Assembly (NCBI RefSeq): GCF_002929305.1
Contig: NZ_PJIO01000002.1
Location: 434,001-498,000 of the forward strand
DNA length: 64,000 nt
Source of the DNA: Arthrobacter sp. GMC3
GTDB lineage: Bacteria > Actinomycetota > Actinomycetes > Actinomycetales > Micrococcaceae
Direction: 5' to 3'
Shown here: positions 50,526-59,839 of the stretch, one piece after another
Position numbering within the stretch: position 1 is the stretch's first letter
How the letters are laid out: the number at the start of each line of letters is the position of its first letter
Position numbers and translations under genes: made by a program
The notes under the pieces: model-generated
Database searches by the model: none
Told to the model about the DNA's origin: nothing
What the model saw: the letters and a program-made list of their open reading frames with translations, nothing else

Positions 50526-52328
50526 TTAGGAGGCTGTGGAGTAGCGCAGGCCGTGGCCAAAGCGGAACAACGGGTCAACGGTGTCGAAGGGGACATCGGG
50601 AAGGTTGGCTTCCACGGCTGCCATGGAGCGGGGCAGATCCATGGGCAATTTGCCCTGGGGCTGTGCTGCACCAAAGACGATGTCCAAGAGGGCTGCGCCG
50701 CTGGCACCAAAATTCGCGGTGATGGCGGCAGCCTCCCCAACTAGCGGGGTGAGGATTGCCGGACGGTCCAAGAACACGTCAAGAACGGTAGGCACCGTAC
50801 GGCATAGCGTGGTCAGCTCCTGGAGTTGTTCGGCCGGGTAGTCCAGAGATCCGGCATGGAAGAAGTTCTCAAACATCGTCTCGCGCTGCTCAAACGGGGC
50901 CTGCAAGCGGACAATAGCGACGTCGGCCTCCTGGGGTGTTTCAACCACAGTGGCGTAGGTGGAAGCCAGCTGCGCATCAACGCCCTGCAGGTAAACCTTG
51001 ACGCCGCGCGGCAGAGGAAGCGTGGGGGCACCACCATCGGTGGCCTGGTTGCTCAGCAGTGTGAAGGAAGCGCGCTGGGCGGCGTCTCCGGCAGCCCTGA
51101 ACTCGTCGCTGCCAACCAATTCTGCCGCTTTCTCGACGTCCACGAAGGGCGCATCGAAGAGTCCAAGAGTGAACTTTTCACGCAGCAAGCGGCGGGCCGA
51201 GACGTCCAGACGTTCCTCGCTGATTTCCCCGCTACGCACCAGGTCAATGAGCAATTCGGGGATCGCCTCCCCGCCAAACTGGTCGGCTCCAGCGTTCAAT
51301 ACTGCCACCATGCGTTCGCGGGTGGAGAGGTGTTCCACGCCCCAGGCGCGGGCCGGGAACGGGGAACCGGCGATCACGGCGTCACTGAGCAGGCCCCAGT
51401 CGGTGCACACCACGCCGTCGAACTTGTAGCGATCGCGCAGCAAGCCGGTGATGACGGACTTGTTGAATCCGAAGCCCACCTCGTCGTATTCGGTACCCAC
51501 GGGCATGCCGTAGTACGGCATGATCTGGCTGGTGCCGGCATCGAAGGCCGCCTCGAAGGGCAAAAGGTGGTGCTCGAAGTTGTCTCCCGGGTAAACCTGC
51601 TCGCGGCCGTAGGCGAAGTGCGGGTCCTCGCCGTCCTTTTGCGGGCCACCACCGGGGAAGTGCTTGGTCATGGTGGCCACGGAGTCCGCGCCCAGGGTTT
51701 CTCCCTGGAAGCCGCGGATGTAGGCGGCGGCGAGCTTGCCGGTGAGCTCGGCGTCCTCACCAAATGTTGCTACCTGGCGTGACCAGCGGGGCTCTGTGGC
51801 CAGGTCGATCTGCGGGTGCAGGGCAACACGCAGTCCGACGGCGGTGTATTCCTGACGGGCAATGTCACCAAAGCGTTCCACGAGTGCTTCGTCGCCAATG
51901 GCCGCTAAGCCCAGGGGTTCGGGCCACTGTGAGAACGGCCCGGCCAGCATGGCGGTGCCAGGGTTCTCGGTGAAGGAATGTCGGGGATCCGTGGACAGGG
52001 TAACGGGGATGCCCAGGCGGGAGCTGGCCGCCAGTTCCTGAAGCTTGTTGTGCCAGGTGGCCATTTCGGCCGCGTTGAGGGCGCTTCCGAAAAGGTTGAA
52101 GTGGGTCATGGCACGTCCGGTAACCATCTCCGCGGTGGAAACGGTGCCGAAAACGGGGTTGGCCTGGGCCAGTTCGCCGTTCTCACCCATGGAGAGCATG
52201 GTGTGGAAAAACAGGCCTGCCTTTTCTTCCAGCGTCATCTGGCCAAGAAGGTTCTCCACTCGGTCGGCGGTGGGCAGGCTGGCGTCCCGAAAGCTCGGAT
52301 CCACGGGGTTGCTTGTTGTATCAGTCAT
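50526..52328 (-). CDS. GH3 family glycoside hydrolase (second)
   Basis: The 600-residue GH3 enzyme shows EEKAGLFFHTMLSMGENG near the start, LSTDPRHSFTENPG, MTKHFPGGGPQKDGEDPHFAYG and the nucleophile Asp in VVCTDWGLLSD. It carries the second alpha/beta domain but not the FnIII module of its neighbour, and has no signal peptide. Sequence differs enough from the 747-residue GH3 to expect a different glucoside linkage. It is encoded 23 bases upstream of that gene. Confidence 0.92.
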   Translation of the reverse strand: MTDTTSNPVDPSFRDASLPTADRVENLLGQMTLEEKAGLFFHTMLSMGENGELAQANPVFGTVSTAEMVTGRAMTHFNLFGSALNAAEMATWHNKLQELAASSRLGIPVTLSTDPRHSFTENPGTAMLAGPFSQWPEPLGLAAIGDEALVERFGDIARQEYTAVGLRVALHPQIDLATEPRWSRQVATFGEDAELTGKLAAAYIRGFQGETLGADSVATMTKHFPGGGPQKDGEDPHFAYGREQVYPGDNFEHHLLPFEAAFDAGTSQIMPYYGMPVGTEYDEVGFGFNKSVITGLLRDRYKFDGVVCTDWGLLSDAVIAGSPFPARAWGVEHLSTRERMVAVLNAGADQFGGEAIPELLIDLVRSGEISEERLDVSARRLLREKFTLGLFDAPFVDVEKAAELVGSDEFRAAGDAAQRASFTLLSNQATDGGAPTLPLPRGVKVYLQGVDAQLASTYATVVETPQEADVAIVRLQAPFEQRETMFENFFHAGSLDYPAEQLQELTTLCRTVPTVLDVFLDRPAILTPLVGEAAAITANFGASGAALLDIVFGAAQPQGKLPMDLPRSMAAVEANLPDVPFDTVDPLFRFGHGLRYSTAS

Positions 52329-52358
52329 GGGGGAAAGATGTCCTTTAATCTTGATCGG

Positions 52359-53090
52359 TCAGGCGGGGGATACGGTTTTTTTGCGGCGTGCCCGGCGGGC
52401 ATCGTCGCGGGCCAGAAGGGGGCTGAAAAGCCACCACAGAAGGAGGGTGACGCAGGCGCCAACTGCGGCTCCGGCAAAGGTGTCGGTGAGCCAGTGGGCG
52501 CCAAGGAAGGTCCGGCTCCACATCATCACCAGCACAAAGGCGATACCCACCGGCCACCAGTAGCGGCGAACCGCAGGGGAAAGCAGAACAGCAATCAGGA
52601 TGATGAATGCGGTGGTGGACACGACGTGTCCGGAGGGGAAGGAACCGTGGTCCACTATGACCAGCGGATCGGCAGGGCGGGGGCGGTCAACCATACCCTT
52701 CAGGAGCTGGGCGAAGATCGACGGGACAAGGTATGCCAGGAAGGCAAACAGCATGCCCCACCAGCGGCGGGCGAAGCCCAACACCAGGAGGATCACGGGG
52801 AGTACGATCATGCCCGGCGGGCGTCCGAACGCGTCAAGGAAAGCGACCAAACCACTGGGCGTATATCCCGGGGTGGCCGTGGCCACTGAATGCCACCATG
52901 CGTCAAAGCCCTGATAGAAGGGAGTGGCCGGTGCCGGTAGGAGCGTGAGCGTCATGGCGATGGCAAAGGCTGCGCAGCTTGCTGAGGCAACCCACTGCCA
53001 CCGCTTGCGCCCATTGTGCGGAAGGGGAGTCTGCGCCCCCTGCTCGAGACCCGTCGTCGTGCGGGCTCCTGAATTCGCCGCGCCGCTCAC
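52359..53090 (-). CDS. PAP2 family membrane phosphatase
   Basis: The 243-residue protein has about six membrane segments and the complete PAP2 active site: KGMVDRPRP, PSGHVVS and SRTFLGAHWLTD. Such enzymes dephosphorylate lipid phosphates or undecaprenyl diphosphate. The start is GTG overlapping the MFS stop (TAGTG), so it is part of the glucoside operon by position, though its link to glucoside use is not obvious. Confidence 0.92.
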   Translation of the reverse strand: MSGAANSGARTTTGLEQGAQTPLPHNGRKRWQWVASASCAAFAIAMTLTLLPAPATPFYQGFDAWWHSVATATPGYTPSGLVAFLDAFGRPPGMIVLPVILLVLGFARRWWGMLFAFLAYLVPSIFAQLLKGMVDRPRPADPLVIVDHGSFPSGHVVSTTAFIILIAVLLSPAVRRYWWPVGIAFVLVMMWSRTFLGAHWLTDTFAGAAVGACVTLLLWWLFSPLLARDDARRARRKKTVSPA

Positions 53091-54373
53091 TAGCGCACCG
53101 ACTTGATCGGCAAGATCGCGACAGCGCCGAGGAGGGCAAGGACCATGGCCACCGGGAACAGGGTCCCGTAGCCGCCAAAACTGACCACGATGACACCGGC
53201 CACGGCGGGGGCGAGGGTTTGCGGCAGGGTAGCGGCGATGTTCACCACGCCCAGGTCCTTGCCAAAGTCTGTCTTGGAGGGGAGGACCTCGGTGATCAAG
53301 GCGGTGTCAACGGCTTGGAAACAGCCAAAGCCGACGCCGGAGATTGCGGAGTAGATCATCATGCCGGTCAGGGTGGGGGAGACAAACGGGACCAACAGTG
53401 CCACGGCCAGCAGGACGGAGGCGATGACGACGAAGATCTTGCGCCGGCCAAACTTGTCCGAAAGCGGGCCTGAAACCAGGGATGCCGCAATGATGCCGAC
53501 CAGGCTGATCATGCCAAGCAGTGGCACGTAGCTGATGGCGCTTTCACCGAGGCCGATGTAGTCCTGCAGCATGTAGAGCTGGTAGCCGCTCACCGCAAAA
53601 TAGCCGTTGTACAGCAGGAGCCGGCCGGTGAAGCCCCAAAAGAAGTCAGGGTGAGCCACCGGGTTGACCCAAAATGTCTTGAGGAACAACACCATGGAGA
53701 ACGATTCACGGGGTTCGCCCACACTGGAGCGGTCGGGGTTGAACACGACAAACAGCGTGACAACCACCAGTGCAATCCCGGCCAAAACCACATACCCAGC
53801 GGGAATGTTGGAGGCCAGCTGCGAGCCAAGGATCTGTCCGCCGATCGAGCCAAGCATGAGACCGAGCCCGGAGAGTGCGGCAAAGGTGCCCCGCACCGAA
53901 CGAGGGACCCTGTCCGGCATGACGGCGCTCAGGGGACCCTGTGCGAAGTTGAAGGCTATTTGCACCATGACCCAGGCAAGGGTGATCTGGACCAGGCCGT
54001 TGGCCAACCCCATGCCGATCAGGGACAGCCCGCCCACCAGGGCGCCCAGAACCATCCACGGGGCGCGGCGGCCAAACCTGCTGCGGGTCCGGTCCGAGAC
54101 CATGCCGGCGATGGGCTGGGCCAGCATGGCGCCAAAGGCGCCGATTCCAGTCACCAGGGCCAGGTTAGCGGCTTTAGCGCTTTCATCGATGTGCTGGATC
54201 TGCAGGGCCAGCAAGATCCCGGGTACGGCGCCCCAGATGAGGAAGATGGAGATATTGGTGGGCAGCATCCAGATGAGCAGTTTGCGCAGGCGGCCCTTGA
54301 TTTGGACGGCCCCTTCTGTGGAGCCGTCGATGAGCTGCGGGTTAGGATTCCCAGCGAGTGACGTCGTCGTCAT
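53090..54373 (-). CDS. MFS sugar transporter (GPH-like), paralogue A
   Basis: The 427-residue carrier has 12 membrane segments and the DRTRSRFGRRAPWMVLG motif after TM2-3, as in glycoside:cation symporter-like MFS proteins. It ends with LPIKSVR. The carrier at 56490-57800 is a clear paralogue with the same blocks and the same ending. The ATG at 54373 follows GAAAGG ten bases upstream; longer in-frame versions run into the divergent TetR promoter. It heads the leftward operon with PAP2 and the two GH3 enzymes, so it probably imports a beta-glucoside. Confidence 0.9.
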   Translation of the reverse strand: MTTTSLAGNPNPQLIDGSTEGAVQIKGRLRKLLIWMLPTNISIFLIWGAVPGILLALQIQHIDESAKAANLALVTGIGAFGAMLAQPIAGMVSDRTRSRFGRRAPWMVLGALVGGLSLIGMGLANGLVQITLAWVMVQIAFNFAQGPLSAVMPDRVPRSVRGTFAALSGLGLMLGSIGGQILGSQLASNIPAGYVVLAGIALVVVTLFVVFNPDRSSVGEPRESFSMVLFLKTFWVNPVAHPDFFWGFTGRLLLYNGYFAVSGYQLYMLQDYIGLGESAISYVPLLGMISLVGIIAASLVSGPLSDKFGRRKIFVVIASVLLAVALLVPFVSPTLTGMMIYSAISGVGFGCFQAVDTALITEVLPSKTDFGKDLGVVNIAATLPQTLAPAVAGVIVVSFGGYGTLFPVAMVLALLGAVAILPIKSVR

Positions 54374-54490
54374 GGGTTCATGGCCTTTCGGGTAGGCGTC
54401 TTCCTTGACGCAATTAGCAAAACCATACAACGCACGGTTTCTTTGTGCAAGGGTTAATCTTTGACCTGCATGGTGTTGTAGCATCGGGGC

Positions 54491-55090
54491 ATGTCCGAGA
54501 AAGGTTCTTACCCCAAAGGTGTTGCCAAACGTGAAGAAATCCTGCGAACCGCACTGGCAATCTTTTCCCAAGAGGGATACCGGGGCACCTCCCTGCGCGA
54601 AGTAGCGCGGGAGTGCAAGCTGAGCCTGCCGGGCTTAATGCACTATTTCGGTTCCAAGGAAGAGCTCTTGGCGGCTATCCTGCGAAAGCGTGACGAGACG
54701 GATTTTGCCACCTCACATGCCGAAGAGGGCGACGCGTTCAAGATCCTGAGCACCATCACCCGCCACAATGCGCAGGTGCCTGGCCTGGTGCAGCTCTACG
54801 CGACCCTTTCTGCCGCCGCCAGCGACCCAAACCACCCGGCCCATGAATTCTTTGTTAGCCGCTACCAGGATTTTCGCGCAAGACTTTCGCAGGCGTTGGC
54901 CGAACGGCAGGCGGCGGGCACCCTTGCCGCGGGCCTCGACGTAGAAAAGCTTGCAGCCATTGTCATAGCGCTCGCCGACGGTATGCAGGTCCAGTGGATG
55001 CTCGATCCCGGCATCGATATGGGCGATCATGTTGATTATTTGCTCGAGCTCTTGGGAACCGTGTCACCCTCACGGTTGCTCGCTGACTGA
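54491..55090 (+). CDS. TetR family transcriptional regulator
   Basis: The 199-residue protein has a TetR helix-turn-helix (about 15-60: FSQEGYRGTSLREVARECKLSLPGLMHYFGSKEELL) and a C-terminal ligand domain. It is divergent from the MFS/GH3 operon. The 117-base gap contains AAACC-N11-GGTTT (54420-54440), a possible operator. It likely controls glucoside use. Confidence 0.9.
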   Translation: MSEKGSYPKGVAKREEILRTALAIFSQEGYRGTSLREVARECKLSLPGLMHYFGSKEELLAAILRKRDETDFATSHAEEGDAFKILSTITRHNAQVPGLVQLYATLSAAASDPNHPAHEFFVSRYQDFRARLSQALAERQAAGTLAAGLDVEKLAAIVIALADGMQVQWMLDPGIDMGDHVDYLLELLGTVSPSRLLAD

Positions 55091-55120
55091 TTTTGCACAA
55101 CGTGTGGCTAAACTCGGCTC

Positions 55121-56380
55121 ATGGCGTTTCCACGAGGTTCCGAGAACGAAGCAGAGCAATCCAGCACCCTTGTTAGCGGTGATGTCCGGCGCCACAACCT
55201 TAGTGTTGTGGCACGTTTCCTTCTCGAAAATCAAGCGGCGTCCAGGAGCCAGATAGCCAAGGGAACCGGTCTAACCCGAGGCTCGGTCACGGCGTTGACG
55301 GCCCTCATGCTTGAATCCGGGCTGATATCCGAGGCGGAGCCAAAGACGCCGTCGGGCGTTGTGCAAGAAAACGCAAAGGGCAAAGGACGCCCGCTCACAC
55401 TCTTGGCACTGGCTGCCGACCATGTGGCGATTCTGGTGCTCCAGCTCGATGCAGACAAAGTCACTGGACTCCTGACCACCCTGGCTGGCGAGCCCCTGCT
55501 GCGTATGGCGCAGAGCCATGGCCGACCCATGGGCCAACCCGAACCGATCTTGGACCAACTGGCCGCAGTCTTCGGCCAGCTCGTGGATGCCGCGCGGGCT
55601 CTCGGGCGGAGTCTTGTTGACGTCACGGTTGTTGTATTTGCGCCGGTGGGCGGAGAGCCTGCCGTGGTTTTGGCGGACACGGATCTCGGCTGGTGGAGCG
55701 TTGACGTTTTGGCGGGATTGCGACGGCGTGACCCCAGGCTGCCTGACTTTGCCCGGCTGGTGCCAGATTCCATTCTGGCGGCGCAGGCGGAGCTTGACCT
55801 GCTCCCGGACGTCCAGGATTTGATCTACATGAAGAGCAATTCGGGTATCGGTGGCGCCATTATTAGCGGCGGCATAGCGATCGAGGGCGCCCACAAATTG
55901 GCGGGAGCCTTGGGGCACCTGCCCTTGGTTCCAGGCGGGGAATTGTGCGGTTGTGGGCAGCATGGTTGCCTGGTCACTGTTGCCGGACCCGATGCGATTC
56001 TGGCGGCCGCTGGCTTGACGGACATCCTGATCCGCGATGGGCTAACGGCCGCGCTGTCAGAACTGACCACACGCATCTTGGCGGGTGAGCCGCGCGCCAC
56101 GGCAGCTTGGGACACGGCTGTGGAATGGATCTGCCGCGCCCTGCAAATCCTGGCCATGTCCTTTGACCCGCAGATTATTGTCTTGGGTGGCTACTGGGCG
56201 CATCTGGCGCATACCGTCAAGGAGCGCCTTGAACAAGGCTGGCCTCAGCCCATGTCCGGCCAGCTTTGGGTGGGCCCCACGGTTGTGGCAGGCCAGCTGG
56301 CTGATGACGCGGCCCTGTTTGGTGCGGTCCGGGATGCCCGGGACAGGGCATTGATGGACCCGCTCAAAATATCCATATAG
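55121..56380 (+). CDS. ROK family transcriptional repressor
   Basis: The 419-residue regulator has an N-terminal MarR-like winged helix (about 35-80: SRSQIAKGTGLTRGSVTALTALMLESGL) and a ROK sugar-binding domain with the zinc motif CGCGQHGC (about residue 265). It is 30 bases after the TetR gene and followed by a paralogous MFS carrier. Typically such proteins release DNA on binding a sugar or sugar phosphate. Confidence 0.92.
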   Translation: MAFPRGSENEAEQSSTLVSGDVRRHNLSVVARFLLENQAASRSQIAKGTGLTRGSVTALTALMLESGLISEAEPKTPSGVVQENAKGKGRPLTLLALAADHVAILVLQLDADKVTGLLTTLAGEPLLRMAQSHGRPMGQPEPILDQLAAVFGQLVDAARALGRSLVDVTVVVFAPVGGEPAVVLADTDLGWWSVDVLAGLRRRDPRLPDFARLVPDSILAAQAELDLLPDVQDLIYMKSNSGIGGAIISGGIAIEGAHKLAGALGHLPLVPGGELCGCGQHGCLVTVAGPDAILAAAGLTDILIRDGLTAALSELTTRILAGEPRATAAWDTAVEWICRALQILAMSFDPQIIVLGGYWAHLAHTVKERLEQGWPQPMSGQLWVGPTVVAGQLADDAALFGAVRDARDRALMDPLKISI

Positions 56381-56489
56381 TTCAACCCTTGAATTATTGG
56401 CACGAGGGATGCATACTCGATTACTAGGTCTGCCAATTTGTGGCGGACATTACTTCAGTATCGCGAAATCTCAAAGATGAGGAATCCTC

Positions 56490-57800
56490 GTGTCCAATCC
56501 AGCTCCCTCCTCCGGCGTCACCCAGCCCAGTAAAGCGACAAGTGCTCCCGACTCGTCGCTTATCGACGATCAGCCCTCGATCAGCCCTCCGGCTACCAAG
56601 GCGATCCTGCCTTGGATGGCAATCGCCTCGGTCTTCCTCTTTGCCACCTACTCGGCCCTGACCGGCATCCTGCTGCCCGTCCAGGTTGCACTGATCAGTG
56701 AAGCCGACAAGATCACTAACCTGGCCATCGTCACCACGGTCTCATTTATCTTTACCCTGTTCGCCCAGCCCATCGTTGGCGCCTTCAGCGACAGGACCCG
56801 ATCCCGGCTAGGGCGTCGCGCACCGTGGATGCTCATTGGCTCCTCGATCGCAGCTATCGCCCTGCTTGGCCTGGGCGGCATGAAGAACGTCCTGTGGATC
56901 ACCGTCTTTTGGGTCATTATCCAGGTTGCCCTGAACGCTTTCCAGGGTCCGCTCTCGGCCATCGTCCCCGACCGTTTCCCCCGTTCAAAGCGTGGTGCCG
57001 CATCGGCCATGGTCGGTATGGGCATGATGATCGGTGCTGCAGTTGGCGTGGTTGCCGCCGGCCAGTTCGCTAGCAACGTGGGCATCGGCTACACCGTCTT
57101 CGGTGTGGGTGTGCTCGTCGTGACAGTGCTCTTCGTACTGTTCAACCGCGACAAGTCAAGCGTTTCCCTCGTTGTGGAACCCTTCAGCTGGAAGCAGTTC
57201 GCCTCCGGATTCTGGATCAAGCCGAAGGAAAACCCCGATTTCGCCTGGGCATTCGCCGCACGATTCTTCTTCATCCTGGGCTACTTCGTCATCTCGGCCT
57301 ACAACCTCTACATCCTCACTGACTACATTCACCTCACACTGGCGGACGCAGCCGTCAAGGCTGGCCTGCTCGCCATAGTCGGCATGGTCCCGACGATTGT
57401 CTCGATCGTGCTGGCCGGATTCTGGAGCGACAAGCTCGGTCGACGCAAGGTCTTCATCTACGCCGCCACCGTCATCATGGTCATCGGCCTGGCCATGCCG
57501 CTGTTGATGCCGAGCCTCACCGGGATGCTGGTCATGAGTGCCATCAACGGCTTCGGCTTCGGTCTTTACATGGCCTGCGACACCGCCCTGATGACTGAGG
57601 TCCTGCCCGGTGGTGGCGCTGCAGCCGGTAAGGATCTTGGCATCCTGAACGTCGCCACCAATATTCCGCAGGCCCTGAGCCCGGCAGTTGCCGGCCTCCT
57701 GATTGGAGTTCTTGGCGGCTACCAAGCTCTGTTTATCTTCGGCATGATCTCAGTGGTCATCGCCGCACTCGTTCTGATCCCCATCAAAAGCGTTCGCTAG
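56490..57800 (+). CDS. MFS sugar transporter (GPH-like), paralogue B
   Basis: The 436-residue carrier starts at GTG, has 12 membrane segments and shares with the carrier at 53090 the blocks DRTRSRLGRRAPWMLIG, FQGPLSAIVPDRFPRSKRG and the C-terminal LIPIKSVR. The longer N-terminus is Ser/Pro rich. A carboxylesterase gene follows after 11 bases. TTGGCA/TGCCAA arms (about 56397 and 56431) lie in the upstream gap and could bind the ROK regulator. Confidence 0.9.
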   Translation: MSNPAPSSGVTQPSKATSAPDSSLIDDQPSISPPATKAILPWMAIASVFLFATYSALTGILLPVQVALISEADKITNLAIVTTVSFIFTLFAQPIVGAFSDRTRSRLGRRAPWMLIGSSIAAIALLGLGGMKNVLWITVFWVIIQVALNAFQGPLSAIVPDRFPRSKRGAASAMVGMGMMIGAAVGVVAAGQFASNVGIGYTVFGVGVLVVTVLFVLFNRDKSSVSLVVEPFSWKQFASGFWIKPKENPDFAWAFAARFFFILGYFVISAYNLYILTDYIHLTLADAAVKAGLLAIVGMVPTIVSIVLAGFWSDKLGRRKVFIYAATVIMVIGLAMPLLMPSLTGMLVMSAINGFGFGLYMACDTALMTEVLPGGGAAAGKDLGILNVATNIPQALSPAVAGLLIGVLGGYQALFIFGMISVVIAALVLIPIKSVR

Positions 57801-57811
57801 GAAAATTCGCA

Positions 57812-59317
57812 ATGACAACATCTGCACAGCATCCCGAAGTAACCACAACAGCCGGCACGGTCCGCGGCTTCTGGCGCGAGAACTCGGCGGCCTTCCTGGG
57901 AATTCCCTTCGCGGAACCGCCCGTTGGCGAGAACCGTTTCCAGGCACCGGTTCCGCACCGGCCCTGGGAGGGCGTGCGTGACGCCCTGGAACACGGCGCC
58001 ACCCCGCAGCGCAAGGCCCTCGCCGAGGTCACCCTGATCCCGGAACCGTCCATTTTGGGGGAGTCCACCCTAAACGTCAATGTTTTCACCCCCAGCCCCG
58101 TTGAAGCGGACGGCGTTGGCCTTCCGGTGTTGGTTTGGATTCACGGCGGCGGCTACGTTGCAGGCTCTCCGGCAAGTCCCTGGTACGACGGCGCGGCGTT
58201 CAATCGCGACGGTGTGGTCACGGTTTCCGTGTCCTACCGTTTGGGCTTTGACGGCTTTGGCTGGATCGAGGATGCACCGAGCAACCGTGGCGTTCTTGAC
58301 TGGCTGCTTGCCTTGGAATGGGTCAAGGACAACATTGCCGCATTCGGTGGTGACCCGTCCCGGGTGACCCTTTCCGGGCAGTCGGCAGGTGGCGGTGCGG
58401 TTCAGACGCTTCTAGCGATGCCTTCCGCGCAGCCCTTGTTTAAGAGCGTGATCTCACTTTCCGGCCCGCCCACGGCGGCCACATTGGAAGAATCCGAGGA
58501 GCTGGGTCGAAAGCTGGCCGAATTGGGCGGGGTTGCACCCACCATTGCCGGGCTGTCTACGCTGAGCGAGGCCGAAGTTCTGGCACTTCAGGGCCAGGTT
58601 TCCTCCCTGAGTGCCGGAGACGGTGGCGCCGACGCGGACCCTCTGGCGGGGTTGAAGATGTTCCTGGGCGGCGGTACCTTGACGCTGGGCCCCGTAGTGG
58701 ACGGCGAGCTCATCCCCCTGGGTACCGTCGATGCACTCGCTGCCGGCATCGGAGCCGATAAGGAACTGATCATTGGGACAACGGACAACGAGTTCAACAT
58801 GGTCATGGCGGGCGCCCGCGATGCGCTGGCCGAGGTTCCGCCTGCGGCCGTGCTGGGCTCGGTAGGTGTGGCCCCGGCGCTCATCGAGGCCTACGTCGCC
58901 TCGCACCCGGGCCTGGGGACGGCTGAATTGGTGGGTCAGTACGTCACGGACTTCATGTTCCGGGCGCCGTCACTAAACCTCGCCGAGGTTCGTGCGGCCG
59001 CTGGGGCGCCAACGTGGCTCTACCGGTTCTCCTGGAAGTCCCCGACCATGGGCGACGCCTGCCATTGCATTGACGTCCCCTTCATGTGGGATGTTCTCGG
59101 AGAAGAGCACGTGCCGGCTATTGCGGGCACCGAACCCCCGCAGGAACTCGCCGACGGGCTGCACGCCAGTAGCGTCGCGTTCATCGCCACGGGCCAGCCA
59201 GGCTGGCCTGCCTACGACGATGTGGACCGTGCTGTGCGTGTTTATGACGTACCTACCTCTGTGGTGCGTGACGGCTATGGTGACACCCGCGCGCTGCTGC
59301 CGGAGCGTGTCTCCTAA
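57812..59317 (+). CDS. Type B carboxylesterase
   Basis: The 501-residue protein belongs to the PnbA/cholinesterase-like family: GIPFAEPPVGENRF, WIHGGGYVAGS (oxyanion hole), the nucleophile elbow LSGQSAGGGAV, and the catalytic acid and His in the C-terminal half (DNEFN and CHCIDVPFMW regions). It has no signal peptide. Co-transcription with the carrier suggests it removes acyl groups from the imported sugar. A strong terminator follows. Confidence 0.92.
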   Translation: MTTSAQHPEVTTTAGTVRGFWRENSAAFLGIPFAEPPVGENRFQAPVPHRPWEGVRDALEHGATPQRKALAEVTLIPEPSILGESTLNVNVFTPSPVEADGVGLPVLVWIHGGGYVAGSPASPWYDGAAFNRDGVVTVSVSYRLGFDGFGWIEDAPSNRGVLDWLLALEWVKDNIAAFGGDPSRVTLSGQSAGGGAVQTLLAMPSAQPLFKSVISLSGPPTAATLEESEELGRKLAELGGVAPTIAGLSTLSEAEVLALQGQVSSLSAGDGGADADPLAGLKMFLGGGTLTLGPVVDGELIPLGTVDALAAGIGADKELIIGTTDNEFNMVMAGARDALAEVPPAAVLGSVGVAPALIEAYVASHPGLGTAELVGQYVTDFMFRAPSLNLAEVRAAAGAPTWLYRFSWKSPTMGDACHCIDVPFMWDVLGEEHVPAIAGTEPPQELADGLHASSVAFIATGQPGWPAYDDVDRAVRVYDVPTSVVRDGYGDTRALLPERVS

Positions 59318-59350
59318 GTCTTAGGCGCACTGGCACTACGCAAGACTGGC

Positions 59351-59398
59351 CTTTGTCCGCTTACCCGTTGTTGGATAACAACGGGTAAGCGGACAAAG
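59351..59398 (+). terminator. Strong stem-loop after the carboxylesterase gene
   Basis: Perfect 22-base arms (59351-59372 and 59377-59398) enclose a 4-base loop. It ends the rightward TetR-ROK-MFS-esterase region; only weak T content follows. Confidence 0.85.
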
Positions 59399-59427
59399 TA
59401 CTTTAATAGGCCAGAAACGTAGTTAAA

Positions 59428-59460
59428 CAAAAAAGCGGCCCACCGAAGTGGACCGCTTTT
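59428..59460 (-). terminator. Intrinsic terminator after tRNA-Arg
   Basis: On the minus strand AAAAGCGGTCCA pairs with TGGGCCGCTTTT (one G-T) around a 6-base loop and is followed by a run of T. It directly follows the tRNA-Arg gene. Confidence 0.88.
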
Positions 59461-59467
59461 CTTACTG

Positions 59468-59540
59468 TGCGCGCGAAGGGACTCGAACCCCCAACCTCCT
59501 GATCCGTAGTCAGGTGCTCTATCCATTGAGCTACGCACGC
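59468..59540 (-). tRNA. tRNA-Arg(ACG)
   Basis: On the minus strand the acceptor stem pairs GCGTGCG with CGCGCGC (one G-T). The anticodon loop CTACGGA gives ACG, the wobble adenosine of which TadA would convert to inosine. The T arm is GGGGGTTCGAGTCCC. CCA is not encoded. Confidence 0.96.
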
Positions 59541-59671
59541 ATATTCTGTTTCTATGTTTCTATGTTTCTTTGTTGACCCTCGGGCCGTGAATAACTCTAA
59601 CCCGACATGGCCCTCGCGCACAAATCGAAGAAGCTCCAAATGGCGGTGTTCCCCGACACTAGACCGGTCTA

Positions 59672-59687
59672 GGTGATCTGCATCACA
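59672..59687 (+). promoter_or_regulatory. CRP/GlxR-like site upstream of pckG
   Basis: GGTGATCTGCATCACA matches TGTGA-N6-TCACA at nine of ten positions and has a perfect GTGAT-N4-ATCAC core. It lies about 150 bases upstream of the pckG start. In actinobacteria CRP/GlxR proteins with cAMP bind such sites and control gluconeogenic genes. Confidence 0.65.
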
Positions 59688-59839
59688 AATGATAACCATA
59701 ACAATATGTGAAAACCCCGAAAATCCGGCATTTTCCTCCTCGGTACCGGGTAGAGATCCCATGTCCAATGCCTGAAAGTGCCAATTTTGGGGCAATAGCA
59801 TTTAGTCACCAACTGACTGACCCAATGAAGGGATACATG

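Noticed and set aside
54376..54571. Upstream extension of the leftward MFS gene
   Set aside because: It would run into the divergent TetR gene and adds 66 residues with no carrier homology.
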